Assembly: GCF_004014875.1 (NCBI RefSeq)
Contig: NZ_CP034929.1
Location: 1 to 64,000 of the forward strand
Direction: 5' to 3'
DNA from: Nocardioides yefusunii
GTDB lineage: Bacteria; Actinomycetota; Actinomycetes; Propionibacteriales; Nocardioidaceae
DNA length: 64,000 nt
The position numbers were made by a program, and so were the translations under genes. This document shows positions 63,701-64,000 of the stretch, piece by piece. The notes below the pieces were generated by a model that saw nothing but the letters and a program-made list of their open reading frames with translations, made no database searches and was not told where the DNA came from. Within the stretch, counting starts at the first letter, position 1, and the number at the start of each line of letters is the position of its first letter.

Positions 63701-64000
63701 GCCTTCCCCGCGCGAGCGGGGGTGAGTCCTCTTCGGGGGAGTCGAGCCACTTTTTGAAGTGGCCTTCCCCGCGCGAGCGGGGGTGAGTCCGGATCAGTGG
63801 CGTGCGTCGCTGAAGAATCTCCGCCTTCCCCGCGCGAGCGGGGGTGAGTCCCTGGGGCTGCCCGTGCCGGTGACCTATGACCGGCCTTCCCCGCGCGAGC
63901 GGGGGTGAGTCCGTGGTGTGCGCGGTGGTCGTCGGCTCAATGCCGCCTTCCCCGCGCGAGCGGGGGTGAGTCCATGGGGGCGACGGCCTCGCCGGATGAG
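63701..64000 (+). CRISPR. Type I-E-like CRISPR array, truncated by the window end
   Basis: Five identical 29-nt repeats start at 63701, 63762, 63823, 63884 and 63945. Four full 32-nt spacers lie between them and a partial fifth spacer follows. Each repeat runs from GCCTTCCCCGCGCG to AGCGGGGGTGAGTCC, with the palindromic CCCCGCGCGAGCGGGG core typical of type I-E. All five copies are identical. No cas gene lies to the left in this window, so cas genes, if linked, are beyond 64000. Spacer origins are unknown. Confidence 0.96.

Noticed and set aside
63730..63761. Short inverted repeat in CRISPR spacer 1
   Set aside because: CCACTTTTTGAAGTGG is partly palindromic but only chance-level and spans the spacer-repeat edge; no function inferred.

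Overview
The window is high-GC actinobacterial chromosome and starts at the replication origin. The order dnaA, oriC, dnaN, gnd, recF, dciA, gyrB, gyrA, DUF3566, tRNA-Ile, DLW-39 gene, tRNA-Ala, followed by ppiA, a rhomboid protease, crgA and the pknB/pknA/pbpA/ftsW/pstP/fhaB/fhaA cluster, is the classical actinobacterial origin region. The SURF1 and DUF3817 genes and the overall style suggest a Nocardioides-like member of the Propionibacteriales. That placement is an inference from gene order, not a phylogeny.

Layout. (1) 1-28,312: replication, gyrase, division and envelope-signalling core genes, ending at tRNA-Leu(CAG). (2) 28,351-54,442: an accessory island inserted between tRNA-Leu(CAG) and an HD-domain gene. 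(3) 54,443-63,395: a mixed region holding an ARPP-1 / ADP-ribosylglycohydrolase-phosphatase / PHP operon, an FHA-HTH protein, two unrecognised proteins and an aldehyde dehydrogenase. (4) 63,701-64,000: the start of a type I-E-like CRISPR array that runs off the window.

The island is the most interesting part. It encodes what looks like a complete Dpd system, which inserts 7-deazaguanine bases into DNA and restricts unmodified DNA. A rightward operon (queC, queE, queD, VUT transporter) makes or imports preQ0. Divergent from it is dpdC-dpdB-dpdA-dpdB. DpdA is a TGT-like enzyme that keeps both Asp positions and the zinc ligands, and it is flanked by two DGQHR-type DpdB paralogues. After a 181-bp gap comes dpdE-F-G-H-I-J-K-D, which holds SNF2, RecQ-like and DEAD-type helicases, a P-loop ATPase and a phospholipase D-type nuclease. 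Nearly every gene pair inside the two leftward units overlaps by 1-8 nt. The intergenic space between dpdC and queC carries two ACTGT/ACAGT dyads about two helical turns apart, a likely shared operator. At the left edge of the island sits an ADP-ribosylglycohydrolase-like gene whose first metal-binding motif is altered.

Other points of note are a second cluster of DnaA-box-like 9-mers at 17.3-17.6 kb, a CrgA protein that looks internally duplicated, and a 20-bp perfect palindrome upstream of the ARPP-1 operon. All calls come from reading the sequence. No database search was run, so dpd letter assignments (especially D, G, H and I) rest on motifs, size and gene order.
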